64,000 nucleotides of DNA, from contig NZ_PCPR01000001.1 in NCBI RefSeq assembly GCF_002979775.1, positions 186,001-250,000 of the forward strand, given 5' to 3'. This document shows, piece after piece, positions 11,256 through 19,271 of the stretch (the first letter of the stretch is position 1; the number at the start of each line of letters is the position of its first letter). Made by a program: the position numbers and the translations under genes. Below the pieces are notes generated by a model. That model saw nothing but the letters and a program-made list of their open reading frames with translations. It did no database searches and was not told the DNA's origin. This DNA is from Arthrobacter sp. MYb23. GTDB taxonomy: Bacteria; Actinomycetota; Actinomycetes; Actinomycetales; Micrococcaceae.

Positions 11256-11921
11256 ATGCGCTCGCCCCATTTTTCGGCCCTTCCACCCTGGCTAAAAGCC
11301 ATGAGGGGGGCACGCTCAGCAACCGAACTGACTGTTGCTAACTTCTTCCCTTTGGATTTCGAGGCCTACTGCCGCATCCTCAATCCTGCCCGCTCCGAGT
11401 TTGGCCGGACGATGCGCTGGAGTGAGGTTGGCGGGTCGTCCTCGCCGGTCTCTGCCCCAACGCAGTGGTCTGACATCTCGGGCCAGGCAGACATGCCTGG
11501 CCAGCCCCGGTTGGATCCGGTTATGGGTGGCTTTGATAGCAAAGCAGCGGCAACTCTAGCTCCAACTCTGCGTCGACATACGCAGACCCCTGACCATATC
11601 TACTTCCTCGCATGGGAAGGCTATGCCGGGATCAGTGACAACTACCGCAACTCTGAACTGGTACGAGCTTCCTATGGCAGAAATATGTACGTCCTGGAAG
11701 GAACGGTGGATGAAGCTTGCTCTCCGCTTGCAACGGGGCTTTCTGGAGCTCCGCTGTGGTGGATACCGGCTGACGGCGCTTGGTGCGTGGGCAACGATAT
11801 ATACGCCAGAAGCGTCTATATCGGGGGATCGGCCTCCTGCATTCGGGAGATACTCGCTGACCCGGAACTTGAGACTTATCCTGTGTCGCCACAGCAGCAC
11901 GTCGTAAGCGAGGACGTCTAA
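11256..11921 (+). CDS. Conserved actinobacterial protein of unknown function
   Basis: A 221-residue soluble protein with no signal peptide or membrane segment. Visible blocks are FFPLDFEAYCRILNPARSEF near the start, DHIYFLAWEGYAG in the middle, and LWWIPADGAWCVGNDIYARS followed by VYIGGSASCIREILADP near the end. From memory, this tryptophan-rich layout resembles a family common in streptomycetes and relatives whose role is unknown; I could not verify this. An AGGA sequence lies about 9 bases before the ATG. It is the only gene between the two 34-bp repeats, pointing to acquisition as a cassette. Confidence 0.72.
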   Translation: MRSPHFSALPPWLKAMRGARSATELTVANFFPLDFEAYCRILNPARSEFGRTMRWSEVGGSSSPVSAPTQWSDISGQADMPGQPRLDPVMGGFDSKAAATLAPTLRRHTQTPDHIYFLAWEGYAGISDNYRNSELVRASYGRNMYVLEGTVDEACSPLATGLSGAPLWWIPADGAWCVGNDIYARSVYIGGSASCIREILADPELETYPVSPQQHVVSEDV

Positions 11922-12191
11922 TCCTCGTCTGGTTGTCGCTCATGCCCGGGCCGTGTCGACAGCCAGTTGGGTCCATGCCCGCGGCCACGGAGATGACCGG
12001 CTACCGAACTCAACAAAGCGCCAGGCAGTTGCTTCTCCCAATGCCACAGGACCAGCCGCCTTCCCGGCCCCTCACGAAGATCCCTGTAGCGTTGCCCCCT
12101 AAGTTAGAGCGCGTCGCGCCAACTCCGAATGAAGCGCTTCTTAGCATCGGGATTCAACGAACCTGACATTCCTTGGATATTCTCGCCTGTG
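11922..12191. other. Cassette right-hand non-coding segment
   Basis: About 270 bases between the unknown gene and the right-hand 34-bp repeat. The longest open frame here (about 77 codons from 11933) has no ribosome-binding site and a proline-rich, shadow-like composition, so no gene is called. No integrase, inverted repeat or tRNA fragment is visible. Confidence 0.5.
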
Positions 12192-12225
12192 CTAACTACC
12201 CGTTCTCGGTCCGGAGGTGCAGCCG
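12192..12225. repeat. Right copy of diverged 34-bp direct repeat (3' end of acyl-CoA ligase gene)
   Basis: Contains the real stop codon (12196-12198) and last codons of the acyl-CoA ligase gene, and matches 11085-11118 at 28 of 34 bases. The pair brackets the unknown gene. Confidence 0.7.
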
Positions 12226-13887
12226 GGTCACCGCGTCCTTCCGCATGTCCACCTTCCGCACCTTCCCGGAGACCGTCATGGGGAACGACTCCCGGATGTC
12301 GATGTAGCGCGGAATCTTGTAACGGGCCAGCTTCCCGTGGCAGTACTCAGCCAGATCGTCGGCGGTCAGGGGCGGTGCGCCAGGTTTGAGGATGACGCAC
12401 GCCATCAGCTCTTCACCGTACTTTTCATCGGGGACTCCGATGACCTGCACGTCCTGAATGGCGGGGTGCGAGAAGAGGAATTCCTCGATCTCCCGCGGGT
12501 AGATGTTCTCCCCGCCCCGGATCACCATGTCCTTGATCCGGCCCTCGATCACCACGTATCCGTCCTCATCCATGCTGGCAAGGTCACCAGTGTGCATCCA
12601 CCCTTCAGCGTCAATTGCCTCAGCGGTTTTGTCCGGCTGACCCCAGTAGCCCTGCATCACCGAGTAACCCCTCGTGCAGAGCTCACCGATCACGCCACGC
12701 TCCACCACGTCGCCCGAACCCGGGTCAATGATGCGGCTCTCCAGGTGCGGCATGGTCCTGCCCACCGTGCCGGTCCGATGCTCCAGGGTGTCTCCCGCAC
12801 GGGTCATGGTGGACACGGGCGACGTCTCTGTCATGCCGTAGCAAATGGCCACGTCAACCATATGCATTTCATCGATCACCCGGCGCATCACCTCGATAGG
12901 ACACAAGGAGCCCGCCATAACTCCTGTCCGCAACGTGGAGAGGTCATAGGAGGTGAAGTCCTCCAGCGCGAGCTCGGCGATGAACATGGTGGGCACCCCG
13001 TACAGGGACGTTCCGCCGAAGTCCTGCACCGCTTCCAAAGCTGCCGAGGCATTGAACCCGCGGCCCGGAATGATGGTTGCCGCGCCGAAACTCAGCGCAT
13101 TCAGGTTCCCGATCACCATGCCGAAGCAGTGATAGAACGGCACAGGAATCACCACACGGTCGTGCTCGGTGTAGCTCAGGAGCCGGCCGATCGAGTGCCC
13201 GTTGTTGAGGATGTTGTGGTGCGTCAAGGTGGCGCCCTTGGGGAATCCCGTGGTGCCTGAGGTGTACTGCAGGTTGATGGGATCGTGCGGGTCCAGTTCC
13301 GCCATTCGGTCCCGTAAGGCTGAAGGCCCGACGCCGTCTGCCCGGGTCAGGAGTTGGCCGTACGTGAGTTCTTGGTTGGCTTCCGGGACGCCCACGGTGA
13401 GTCCCAGCTCCGGCGGCCCCGGGAGGAAGACCAGCTCTTGGAGATCGGGACAGTTGCGGGCAGCATCCCTGGCCATGCCAACGTAGTCACTGTTTTTATC
13501 CGAGGGCGCCGCCACCAACATCCGCATACCGTTCTGTTTCACCACGAACTCCAGCTCATGGCTCCGGTACGCCGGGTTCACGTTCACCAGCACCGCGCCG
13601 ATTTTGGCTGTGGCGTACTGAAGGATGGTCCACTCAGCGCAGTTGGGGCTCCAGATGCCTATCCTTTCGCCCTTTGCCACGCCCACGGCGAGCAGCGCGC
13701 GGGCGAGGTGATCGACGTCGTCGTTCAGCTTTTGGTAGCTCCACCGGCGGGCGTCACCGCCTGGCGCAGCAGCGGCCTCGATCAGCGCATCCCGCAAGGG
13801 GAACTGCGCCGCGATGCGCTCAAAATTGGCACCAATGGTCTCTTCGAGCAGCGGGACGTCAGTGTCTCCGGCGGTGTAGGACAACAT
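12196..13887 (-). CDS. Acyl-CoA synthetase, AMP-binding (ANL superfamily)
   Basis: A 563-residue fatty-acid or carboxylate-CoA ligase: ATP-dependent adenylation followed by thioesterification. The P-loop motif YTSGTTGFPKGATLTHHN, the A8 hinge GRIKDMVIRGGENIYPREIE, and the C-terminal lysine in SGKVRKVDMRKDA are all intact. Length and motifs fit medium/long-chain ligases of the FadD/FadK type. It stands alone, convergent to the DrrAB-like exporter across the inserted cassette. No clear Shine-Dalgarno precedes the ATG. Substrate chain length cannot be read from the sequence. Confidence 0.9.
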   Translation of the reverse strand: MLSYTAGDTDVPLLEETIGANFERIAAQFPLRDALIEAAAAPGGDARRWSYQKLNDDVDHLARALLAVGVAKGERIGIWSPNCAEWTILQYATAKIGAVLVNVNPAYRSHELEFVVKQNGMRMLVAAPSDKNSDYVGMARDAARNCPDLQELVFLPGPPELGLTVGVPEANQELTYGQLLTRADGVGPSALRDRMAELDPHDPINLQYTSGTTGFPKGATLTHHNILNNGHSIGRLLSYTEHDRVVIPVPFYHCFGMVIGNLNALSFGAATIIPGRGFNASAALEAVQDFGGTSLYGVPTMFIAELALEDFTSYDLSTLRTGVMAGSLCPIEVMRRVIDEMHMVDVAICYGMTETSPVSTMTRAGDTLEHRTGTVGRTMPHLESRIIDPGSGDVVERGVIGELCTRGYSVMQGYWGQPDKTAEAIDAEGWMHTGDLASMDEDGYVVIEGRIKDMVIRGGENIYPREIEEFLFSHPAIQDVQVIGVPDEKYGEELMACVILKPGAPPLTADDLAEYCHGKLARYKIPRYIDIRESFPMTVSGKVRKVDMRKDAVTRLHLRTENG

Positions 13888-13970
13888 GACGGAACGCTAC
13901 CAAGTCACTGCCCGCAACAGAACCGTAACCACCTCCAGCGACGCCGTGTCCTGCCGGTAGGGTTGGAGCC

Positions 13971-14249
13971 ATGAGTGAACCCATCGACTTGCAGGCCACG
14001 TTCATCCCCAACGAAGGCGAGTTCTTCCGTGTGAAGCTCGCTTTGGAAATCGCGATCGACGAGGTCGTCAATGAACCCGGCTGCATCCGTTACGAACTGA
14101 CTGAAGCCACCGAGGAAAAGCTCGTCCTCACTGAGCGTTGGGAATCCGAGGAGCTTCTGGAGAAGCACTCCAAGGGCATCGCCGTCCAGGACCTGAACGA
14201 GTCCCTCAGCGCACTGCTGGCCGAGCCCGTCAAGCTCGAGCGGCTCTAG
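13971..14249 (+). CDS. Antibiotic biosynthesis monooxygenase (ABM) domain protein
   Basis: A 92-residue single-domain protein of the YgiN/ABM ferredoxin-like fold: PIDLQATFIPNEGEFFRVKLAL, then NEPGCIRYELTEATEEKLVLTERWESEELLEKHSKG, which holds the usual EPGCxxYEL and E-RWxS elements. Such proteins act as cofactor-free quinol monooxygenases or heme-degrading enzymes; no heme-specific residue set is evident, so quinol monooxygenase is the cautious guess. GGAG lies five bases before the ATG. It is divergent from the acyl-CoA ligase. Confidence 0.8.
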   Translation: MSEPIDLQATFIPNEGEFFRVKLALEIAIDEVVNEPGCIRYELTEATEEKLVLTERWESEELLEKHSKGIAVQDLNESLSALLAEPVKLERL

Positions 14250-14298
14250 CCACCATTATCCGGCGACATCGCGGGAAGACTGCGAGAACGCCTTAAAT

Positions 14299-14336
14299 GC
14301 ATCGAGGTCGCCGGAAATTTCCGGCGACCTCGATGC
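14299..14336. terminator. Perfect 38-bp palindrome between convergent genes
   Basis: The 19-base left arm (14299-14317) is the exact reverse complement of 14318-14336, with the axis at AAA|TTT and GCATCGAGGTCGCC as the outer stem. It lies between the convergent ABM and thioredoxin genes and probably ends transcription from both. It is preceded by TGCGAGAACGCC, a word also found at two other gene ends in this window. Confidence 0.75.
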
Positions 14337-14375
14337 TTTCCGGCGGTTGCGATGTTTCGAAGCCGCCGCTTGGTC

Positions 14376-14753
14376 TTAGCTTTCCTGAGCCTCGGCACGT
14401 GCCTTGGCGACGTGTGCGTGGACTTCTTCCATGTCCAGGCCCTTCACGGCCTCGAGGACCTGCTCCAACTGCGGACCGTTGAGGGCACCCGGCTGCGAGA
14501 AGACGAGGACCTTTTCACGGAAGGCCATGAGCGTGGGGATGGACGTGATCCCGGCTTCGGCGGCGAGCTGCTGCTCAGCCTCGGTGTCCACCTTCGCGAA
14601 CACCACGTCAGTGTGCTTCTCTGAAGCGGCCCCATAGGTGGGGGCAAACTGACGGCACGGGGCACACCAGGATGCCCAGAAATCCACCAGGACAATGTCA
14701 TTGTCCTCGATGGTCGATGCGAACTGTTCTCCAGTGATGTCAACTGTAGCCAT
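14376..14753 (-). CDS. Thioredoxin family protein
   Basis: A 125-residue disulfide reductase. The redox motif is WCAPC (C30 and C33) within VDFWASWCAPCRQF, and the cis-proline is in ITSIPTLMAFRE. The start at 14753 gives MATVDITGEQF, the normal thioredoxin beginning; the open frame continues upstream for 45 codons of non-homologous sequence. The C-terminal extension past the fold (LDMEEVHAHVAKARAEA) is short and helical. No thioredoxin reductase gene is adjacent. Confidence 0.9.
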   Translation of the reverse strand: MATVDITGEQFASTIEDNDIVLVDFWASWCAPCRQFAPTYGAASEKHTDVVFAKVDTEAEQQLAAEAGITSIPTLMAFREKVLVFSQPGALNGPQLEQVLEAVKGLDMEEVHAHVAKARAEAQES

Positions 14754-14870
14754 GCTTCCACGGTACGCGACCCCGCCCGCGAAGTCCCGCGGAGGGGCTC
14801 CCTGTTCGCTGTCTGCGTCACAGGGAATAAACGCCCATGCGGAAGTTTTCCGTGGATCACGTAAAACCTC

Positions 14871-14907
14871 TTGTCGCAGATTGAACAAGTGTTTAGTCTA
14901 TGAAACA
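14871..14907 (+). promoter_or_regulatory. Promoter and overlapping operator of the TetR-ABC operon
   Basis: A -35 like TTGTCG (14871-14876) and a -10 like TAGTCT (14894-14899) are 17 bp apart, putting the transcription start at or within a few bases of the TetR start codon, i.e. a leaderless message. The dyad TGTTT-N8-AAACA (14890-14907) overlaps the -10, as expected for TetR autorepression. Both are read directly; function is inferred. Confidence 0.55.
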
Positions 14908-15587
14908 TGCGTTCAAGCGCAGAGGATCTAACCACCCGGGCCCGCATCCGCGACGCCGCCATTGGGCTCTTCGGCCGCGATGGATTCGCCCGCGCCACCG
15001 TCAGGGCTGTTGCCTCTACCGCCGGCGTCAGTCCCGGCCTGGTCATCCATCACTTCGGAAGCAAAGCCGGGCTGCGCGATGCCTGCGATCAGCATGTCCT
15101 CGCACAAACAGCAACCCAGGGTCGCGAAAAAGCCGATCCGGTATCCACGAGGCAGCTGATCCAGGACTACTTGAACCACCCGGATCAGTACGCCGACGAA
15201 ATCACCTACATCCGACGCACCCTCAGCGATGAGTCCGAGGCAGGCGACGCCTTCTTCGACGCCGTCGTGAAGCAAACCCAGGACATCATCCACGCCGGGA
15301 TGGAGGCCGGAACCATCCGAAAGTTCGACGACGTCCGCTCCACCGCCGTCGTCATCGCCTCCAACAGCCTCTCGATCCTCATGTTGGGACGGCACCTCTC
15401 ACGGACGCTGGGGACTCTAGGCCCGGAGCCTCACGGGATCGGCCCCGAACTCCTCCGGCAACTGACCCTGCCCGCCCTGGAGATTTACACGCACGGTTTC
15501 TACGCCGACGCGCGGTTCCTTGACGCGGCCCGCGAAGCCATCAACACCAACACCAGCACCAACACCGGAAGGGAGCATGCCCCGTGA
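14907..15587 (+). CDS. TetR/AcrR-family transcriptional regulator
   Basis: A 226-residue repressor. Residues 7-55 hold the TetR helix-turn-helix: TRARIRDAAIGLFGRDGF, then VASTAGVSPGLVIHHFGSKAGL. The C-terminal ligand domain is divergent. It overlaps the following ATPase gene by 4 bp (GTGA) and so is the first gene of a three-gene exporter operon it presumably represses until the exported compound or a related ligand appears. No ribosome-binding site is seen, consistent with a leaderless start. Confidence 0.9.
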   Translation: MRSSAEDLTTRARIRDAAIGLFGRDGFARATVRAVASTAGVSPGLVIHHFGSKAGLRDACDQHVLAQTATQGREKADPVSTRQLIQDYLNHPDQYADEITYIRRTLSDESEAGDAFFDAVVKQTQDIIHAGMEAGTIRKFDDVRSTAVVIASNSLSILMLGRHLSRTLGTLGPEPHGIGPELLRQLTLPALEIYTHGFYADARFLDAAREAINTNTSTNTGREHAP

Positions 15588-16654
15588 CCCAGGCAATCGT
15601 CGTCGAGGGTTTGCGAAAGAAGTTCGGGTCCCGGGAAGTCCTGCACGGACTTGATTTTGCGGTGGAACCCGGATCAGTATTCGGCGTCATCGGGCCGAAC
15701 GGAGCGGGCAAGACCACCACCATGCGCTGCCTGCTGGATATTATTCGGCCCAGTGCGGGGTCCATTTCCGTCCTGGGACAGAATCCCCGTTCGGCCGGCA
15801 CGGCGCTTCGCCGCAGGATCGGCTACCTTCCCGGTGAGCTCCACTTGGAAAACAGGACCACGGGGCGCCGCATGCTGGAGCACTTCGCGGCGATCAGCGG
15901 GCCAGTGGAACCCAAGCATGTCAACGAACTCGCCGAACGGCTGAACCTGGACCTCGATCGCCAGACCCGGAAACTCTCCAAAGGCAACAAGCAGAAGCTC
16001 GGACTCCTGCAGGCCTTCATGCATAAGCCCGAGCTCCTGGTGCTGGACGAGCCCACCAGCGGCCTGGACCCCCTGGTTCAGCAGGTGTTCCATGCGATGG
16101 TTCGCGAGGCAGTGGATGACGGCGCAACGGTGTTCCTCAGTTCGCACGTCCTCAGTGAGGTACAGCAGGCCGCTGACGCCGTGGCTATCCTCCGTGACGG
16201 CGAAATCGTCACCGTTTCCACCGTGGAGGCGCTCAGGACGGCAGCAGCCCGGCAACTGCGGTTCAACAGCACCGGGACGGAAGCGCACGACGTCGGCGCG
16301 GTGCTGGCCCGCGTGCCCGGCATCGCCAACGTGGCGGTCCGGGAGCTCAAAGCCGAAGGGCACGCCGCCCCAACAGTTGAGGCCTCGGCGACGCTCTCCG
16401 GCCACGTTCAGCCCTTGGTCCAGGAGCTGGCCAGGTTGAACCTGACGGATCTTGTCCTCGAAGAACCGGACCTGGAGGAAGCCGTCCTGACGCTCTACAC
16501 GGCCCAGTCACCTCTGCCTGGCCAAGCTCCAGGGCTCGGCCAGGCTCCGGGGCCGGGCCAAGCTCCTGGGCCGGGCCAAGCTCCTGGGCCGGGCCAAGCT
16601 CCTGAAAACGGTCAAGTATCTGGCCGACACGCGGAAGGAGCACACCGTGCCTAA
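15584..16654 (+). CDS. ABC transporter ATP-binding protein with repeat-bearing tail
   Basis: ATPase partner of the adjacent large-loop permease, 356 residues. Walker A is GPNGAGKTTT (about 38-47), the signature is the variant LSKGNKQK, and Walker B is LLVLDEPTSGLDP. Family members are usually near 300 residues; the extra length is a low-complexity tail of GQAPGP-type repeats encoded by 18-bp tandem units. It starts inside the TetR stop and overlaps the permease start by 8 bp, so all three are tightly coupled. Confidence 0.9.
   Translation: MTQAIVVEGLRKKFGSREVLHGLDFAVEPGSVFGVIGPNGAGKTTTMRCLLDIIRPSAGSISVLGQNPRSAGTALRRRIGYLPGELHLENRTTGRRMLEHFAAISGPVEPKHVNELAERLNLDLDRQTRKLSKGNKQKLGLLQAFMHKPELLVLDEPTSGLDPLVQQVFHAMVREAVDDGATVFLSSHVLSEVQQAADAVAILRDGEIVTVSTVEALRTAAARQLRFNSTGTEAHDVGAVLARVPGIANVAVRELKAEGHAAPTVEASATLSGHVQPLVQELARLNLTDLVLEEPDLEEAVLTLYTAQSPLPGQAPGLGQAPGPGQAPGPGQAPGPGQAPENGQVSGRHAEGAHRA
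16520..16609 (+). repeat. Five 18-bp tandem units encoding GQAPGP-like repeats
   Basis: Units of the form GGCCAAGCTCCTGGGCCG run at 16520, 16538, 16556, 16574 and 16592. The third and fourth are identical; the others are diverged. They keep the reading frame and extend the ATPase C-terminus just before the permease start, so copy number changes would lengthen the tail without frameshifting. Confidence 0.9.
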
Positions 16655-17447
16655 GATCCTCCCCCTGTTCACCAAGGCCCTGACCGACTCCTGGCGTTCA
16701 ACGCTGGCCTGGGCAGTCGGTTTGTCGGCGGCATGCATGCTGTACCTGCCGCTCTATCCCTCGATCGGAGGCAGCGCGCAGATGCAGGACCTGATCAATG
16801 CGCTTCCTCCCGAAATGACCAAAGCCCTGAACTACGATCAAATCGCCTCAGGACCCGGTTACACCCAGGCCACCATGTTCGGGCTGATCGGATTCCTGCT
16901 GATGTCCATGGCCTCCATCGGCTGGGGTGCCGCGGCCGTAGGTGGCGACGAGGAATCCGGCTTGCTCGAACTAACGCTCGCCCACAGTGTTACTCGGGTG
17001 CAGGTAGTCCTCGAACGCGCCCTGGCAATCGTGGTTCGTATTGCGTTGCTTTCGGTCCTCGTTTTCCTGTTGGTGCTGGGACTGAACGGGCCCTCGCAAC
17101 TGGGAATCGACGTCGGGCATCTTGCCGGGGCGGTGCTGCTGTTTGCCGCTTTAGCGTTGCTCAGCGGGACTGCTGCGCTCTTCGCCGGTGCGCTGAGCGG
17201 CCGGAAGATCTACGGGATCGCAGCTGGTGCCGCAGTGGCTGTTCTTGGGTACGTGTTCAACGCCGTGGGACGGCAAAGTCCGGATGTCGAGTGGTTGCTG
17301 AATCTTTCGCCGTACCACTGGGCCTACGGCAATTCCCCGGTAGCCAACGGCGCGGACTGGGGAGCTGCCGCGGGCCTATACGGTATCTCTGCGGTACTCA
17401 TCGTGTTGGGAGCGACGGCCCTGCAACGACGCGATGTGGGGGTTTAG
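16647..17447 (+). CDS. ABC transporter permease (antibiotic exporter type)
   Basis: A 266-residue inner-membrane protein with about six helices and an ABC-2 layout: N-terminal WRSTLAWAVGLSAACMLYLPL, the long extracytoplasmic segment with MTKALNYDQIASGPGYTQAT, and the conserved SPYHWAYGNSPVANGADW near the end. GGAAGGAG stands before the GTG start. At half the length of actinobacterial polyketide-antibiotic exporters (about 530 residues), it probably works as a homodimer. Confidence 0.85.
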   Translation: MPKILPLFTKALTDSWRSTLAWAVGLSAACMLYLPLYPSIGGSAQMQDLINALPPEMTKALNYDQIASGPGYTQATMFGLIGFLLMSMASIGWGAAAVGGDEESGLLELTLAHSVTRVQVVLERALAIVVRIALLSVLVFLLVLGLNGPSQLGIDVGHLAGAVLLFAALALLSGTAALFAGALSGRKIYGIAAGAAVAVLGYVFNAVGRQSPDVEWLLNLSPYHWAYGNSPVANGADWGAAAGLYGISAVLIVLGATALQRRDVGV

Positions 17448-17473
17448 CGGCAGACGTCTCAGCGCCAGACGTT

Positions 17474-18019
17474 TTAGCGCCAGATGTGCGGTGCCGGACG
17501 CCGCGAACCGGGAAGGGCGTTGTTTTCGCGCCACTCGTGGATCCACTCAGGCAACTCAAGGTCAGCCGGTGGCGCTCCGAACTCAGCGATGATTTCTTCC
17601 TGCGTGACGGGCTTGCCCTTGTTGACCAAGCGGGTGGCGATGTGTGCGCGGGCGTAGATCTCACCGTCCACCACCATGCGCTGTTCAAAGTAGATGGCCT
17701 TGGTGTCCAGCCCGATGATGCGGGTCTCAATGGTGTAGCGCTGCCAAAGTTGCAGGGACTTGCGGAAGGCAATGGTTTCACCGGCTGCCACCGGACTCCA
17801 GCCCCGCTTGCGCATCCTGGCCCAGATGCCGCTGCGGACCATGAGATCGAAGCGGCCGAGGTCCATCAATGAGAAATACATGCCGTTATTGACGTGCATT
17901 GCGATGTCGATGTCAGTGGGCAGAACCCGCAGGGGCAGCGAGGATTCTTCCCAAACACCGAGCGGCGAGCGCTTGGAGGAGGTTAACAGCAACATGAGGG
18001 TGCGAAGAAGCAGATGCAT
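17474..18019 (-). CDS. Acyl-CoA thioesterase-like hotdog protein
   Basis: A 181-residue single hotdog domain. LPTDIDIAMHVNNGMYFSLMDLGRFDLM carries the family's D-x-x-x-H-x-N-N signature at the start of the central helix, and TIETRIIGLDTKAIYFEQRMV is the following strand pair. It resembles the THEM6/4-hydroxybenzoyl-CoA thioesterase group. It presumably hydrolyses an acyl-CoA; substrate unknown. It converges on the ABC exporter operon with only 26 bp between, which holds three short GCGCCAGA-type repeats. Confidence 0.83.
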   Translation of the reverse strand: MHLLLRTLMLLLTSSKRSPLGVWEESSLPLRVLPTDIDIAMHVNNGMYFSLMDLGRFDLMVRSGIWARMRKRGWSPVAAGETIAFRKSLQLWQRYTIETRIIGLDTKAIYFEQRMVVDGEIYARAHIATRLVNKGKPVTQEEIIAEFGAPPADLELPEWIHEWRENNALPGSRRPAPHIWR

Positions 18020-18193
18020 GACTCAATGTTACCCATCAGTAACTTTGCGGGGAATACAGGGACCGCATAGTGGACCCGTTCTTGGGCAAAGCGGGTTTAT
18101 GTCCAACGTTTGCACTAACGTTTACCGCTGGTTCATGAAAGACGTGCACAATATCTGAAACTCATATTGATGGAACACACAAGGGGGACCCCT

Positions 18194-18415
18194 TTGAGCA
18201 CGCTGCAAACCGCCAGGCCGCAAGGCGACGTTTGGCCTGAACTCTCCCGCCACCAGCACGTGGTCCTCAAGGATGCCCGCGGCAACCGGATCGAGGGAAC
18301 CATCGATGGCATGACCAATGATCGCAGTACGCTGTGGATCCAACTCAAGGGCGGCCTGGGGCGTCAACTGATTCACCACTTGGACGGCTACTGGCTGGAG
18401 ACACCAGCCTCCTGA
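18194..18415 (+). CDS. Small conserved protein of unknown function
   Basis: A 73-residue protein from a TTG start with AAGGGGG a few bases upstream; an ATG 27 nt earlier is in frame but has no ribosome-binding site. The sequence LKDARGNRIEGTIDGMTNDRSTLWIQLKGGLGRQLIHHLDGY looks like a small beta-barrel. No family is recognised. It is separated from the potassium channel by 46 bp and may be cotranscribed with it. Confidence 0.6.
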   Translation: MSTLQTARPQGDVWPELSRHQHVVLKDARGNRIEGTIDGMTNDRSTLWIQLKGGLGRQLIHHLDGYWLETPAS

Positions 18416-18461
18416 TCCCTTGCAGTAAAGGCGGGGCTTTCGCTGTGGCTAGTATTCCCGT

Positions 18462-19271
18462 ATGACTCAAGCGCGATACAGGGACCTGGTTGAATGGCCC
18501 CTCATGGCCACGGCATTGATTTTCCTCACGGCTTACGCGTGGCAGGTCATTGGTCGCGTGAGCGGGGCTGAGGCAACCCCCTTCGAAGTGGTCCTCTGGA
18601 TTACCTGGGGAATTTTCGCTTTGGATTACTTCGTTAATCTCTGGCTTGCCGAGGACCGCATGCGGTGGTTCCTCTGGAATCTCCACGAACTCCTGATTGT
18701 GGTGCTCCCCTTCTTCCGGCCACTCCGGTTGCTGCGGCTGGTGACTTTGCTCTCCGTCCTGCAGCGCACGGTGGGCGAAACACTGCGCGGACGCGTAGCC
18801 ACGTATGTCGCCGGTGCAGCTGCGATGCTGATCCTCATTGGGGCCCTGGCAGTGCTGGACGTGGAGCAGAACGCCCCCGACGCCAAAATCCTCAATTTCG
18901 GGGACGCCGCCTGGTGGGCCATCACCACCATCACCACCGTGGGGTACGGAGACCTCTACCCCGTGACTCCTATAGGCAGGATGGTGGCTGCCGCCCTGAT
19001 GATGAGCGGGATCGCGGTCCTGGGTATTGTCACGGCCTCCATTGCCTCATGGCTTCTGCAGCGAATTGAGGAGAACGCCGAGGGCGTGGCCGCGGCAGCG
19101 GAAGTCAAGGCTGCAGCTGCCGAGGAACCGGTCCGCGCCGAGATGGCGGACCTCGTGACGGAAATCGCAGCCCTTCGGAGGGAGATCGCGGAACTCCGGC
19201 AAGCCACGGAAACCGGGCGGGGCACGCACATTCGGCAGGGCACAGACTTCAGGCAGGAGCGCGAGGCTTAG
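18462..19271 (+). CDS. Six-helix voltage-gated-like potassium channel
   Basis: A 269-residue ion channel subunit. Six membrane segments precede the pore, with an S4-like arginine ladder (RPLRLLRLVTLLSVLQR near 85-100) and the selectivity filter TVGYGD at 159-164. The C-terminal cytoplasmic part is alanine-rich then coiled-coil-like (EMADLVTEIAALRREIAELRQ), likely a tetramerisation helix, and ends in short TDF/THI-RQ repeats. No RCK/TrkA nucleotide-binding domain is present. Confidence 0.9.
   Translation: MTQARYRDLVEWPLMATALIFLTAYAWQVIGRVSGAEATPFEVVLWITWGIFALDYFVNLWLAEDRMRWFLWNLHELLIVVLPFFRPLRLLRLVTLLSVLQRTVGETLRGRVATYVAGAAAMLILIGALAVLDVEQNAPDAKILNFGDAAWWAITTITTVGYGDLYPVTPIGRMVAAALMMSGIAVLGIVTASIASWLLQRIEENAEGVAAAAEVKAAAAEEPVRAEMADLVTEIAALRREIAELRQATETGRGTHIRQGTDFRQEREA

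Noticed and set aside
11933..12166. 77-codon frame after the cassette gene
   Set aside because: No ribosome-binding site, proline-rich shadow-like composition and no similarity to known small proteins.
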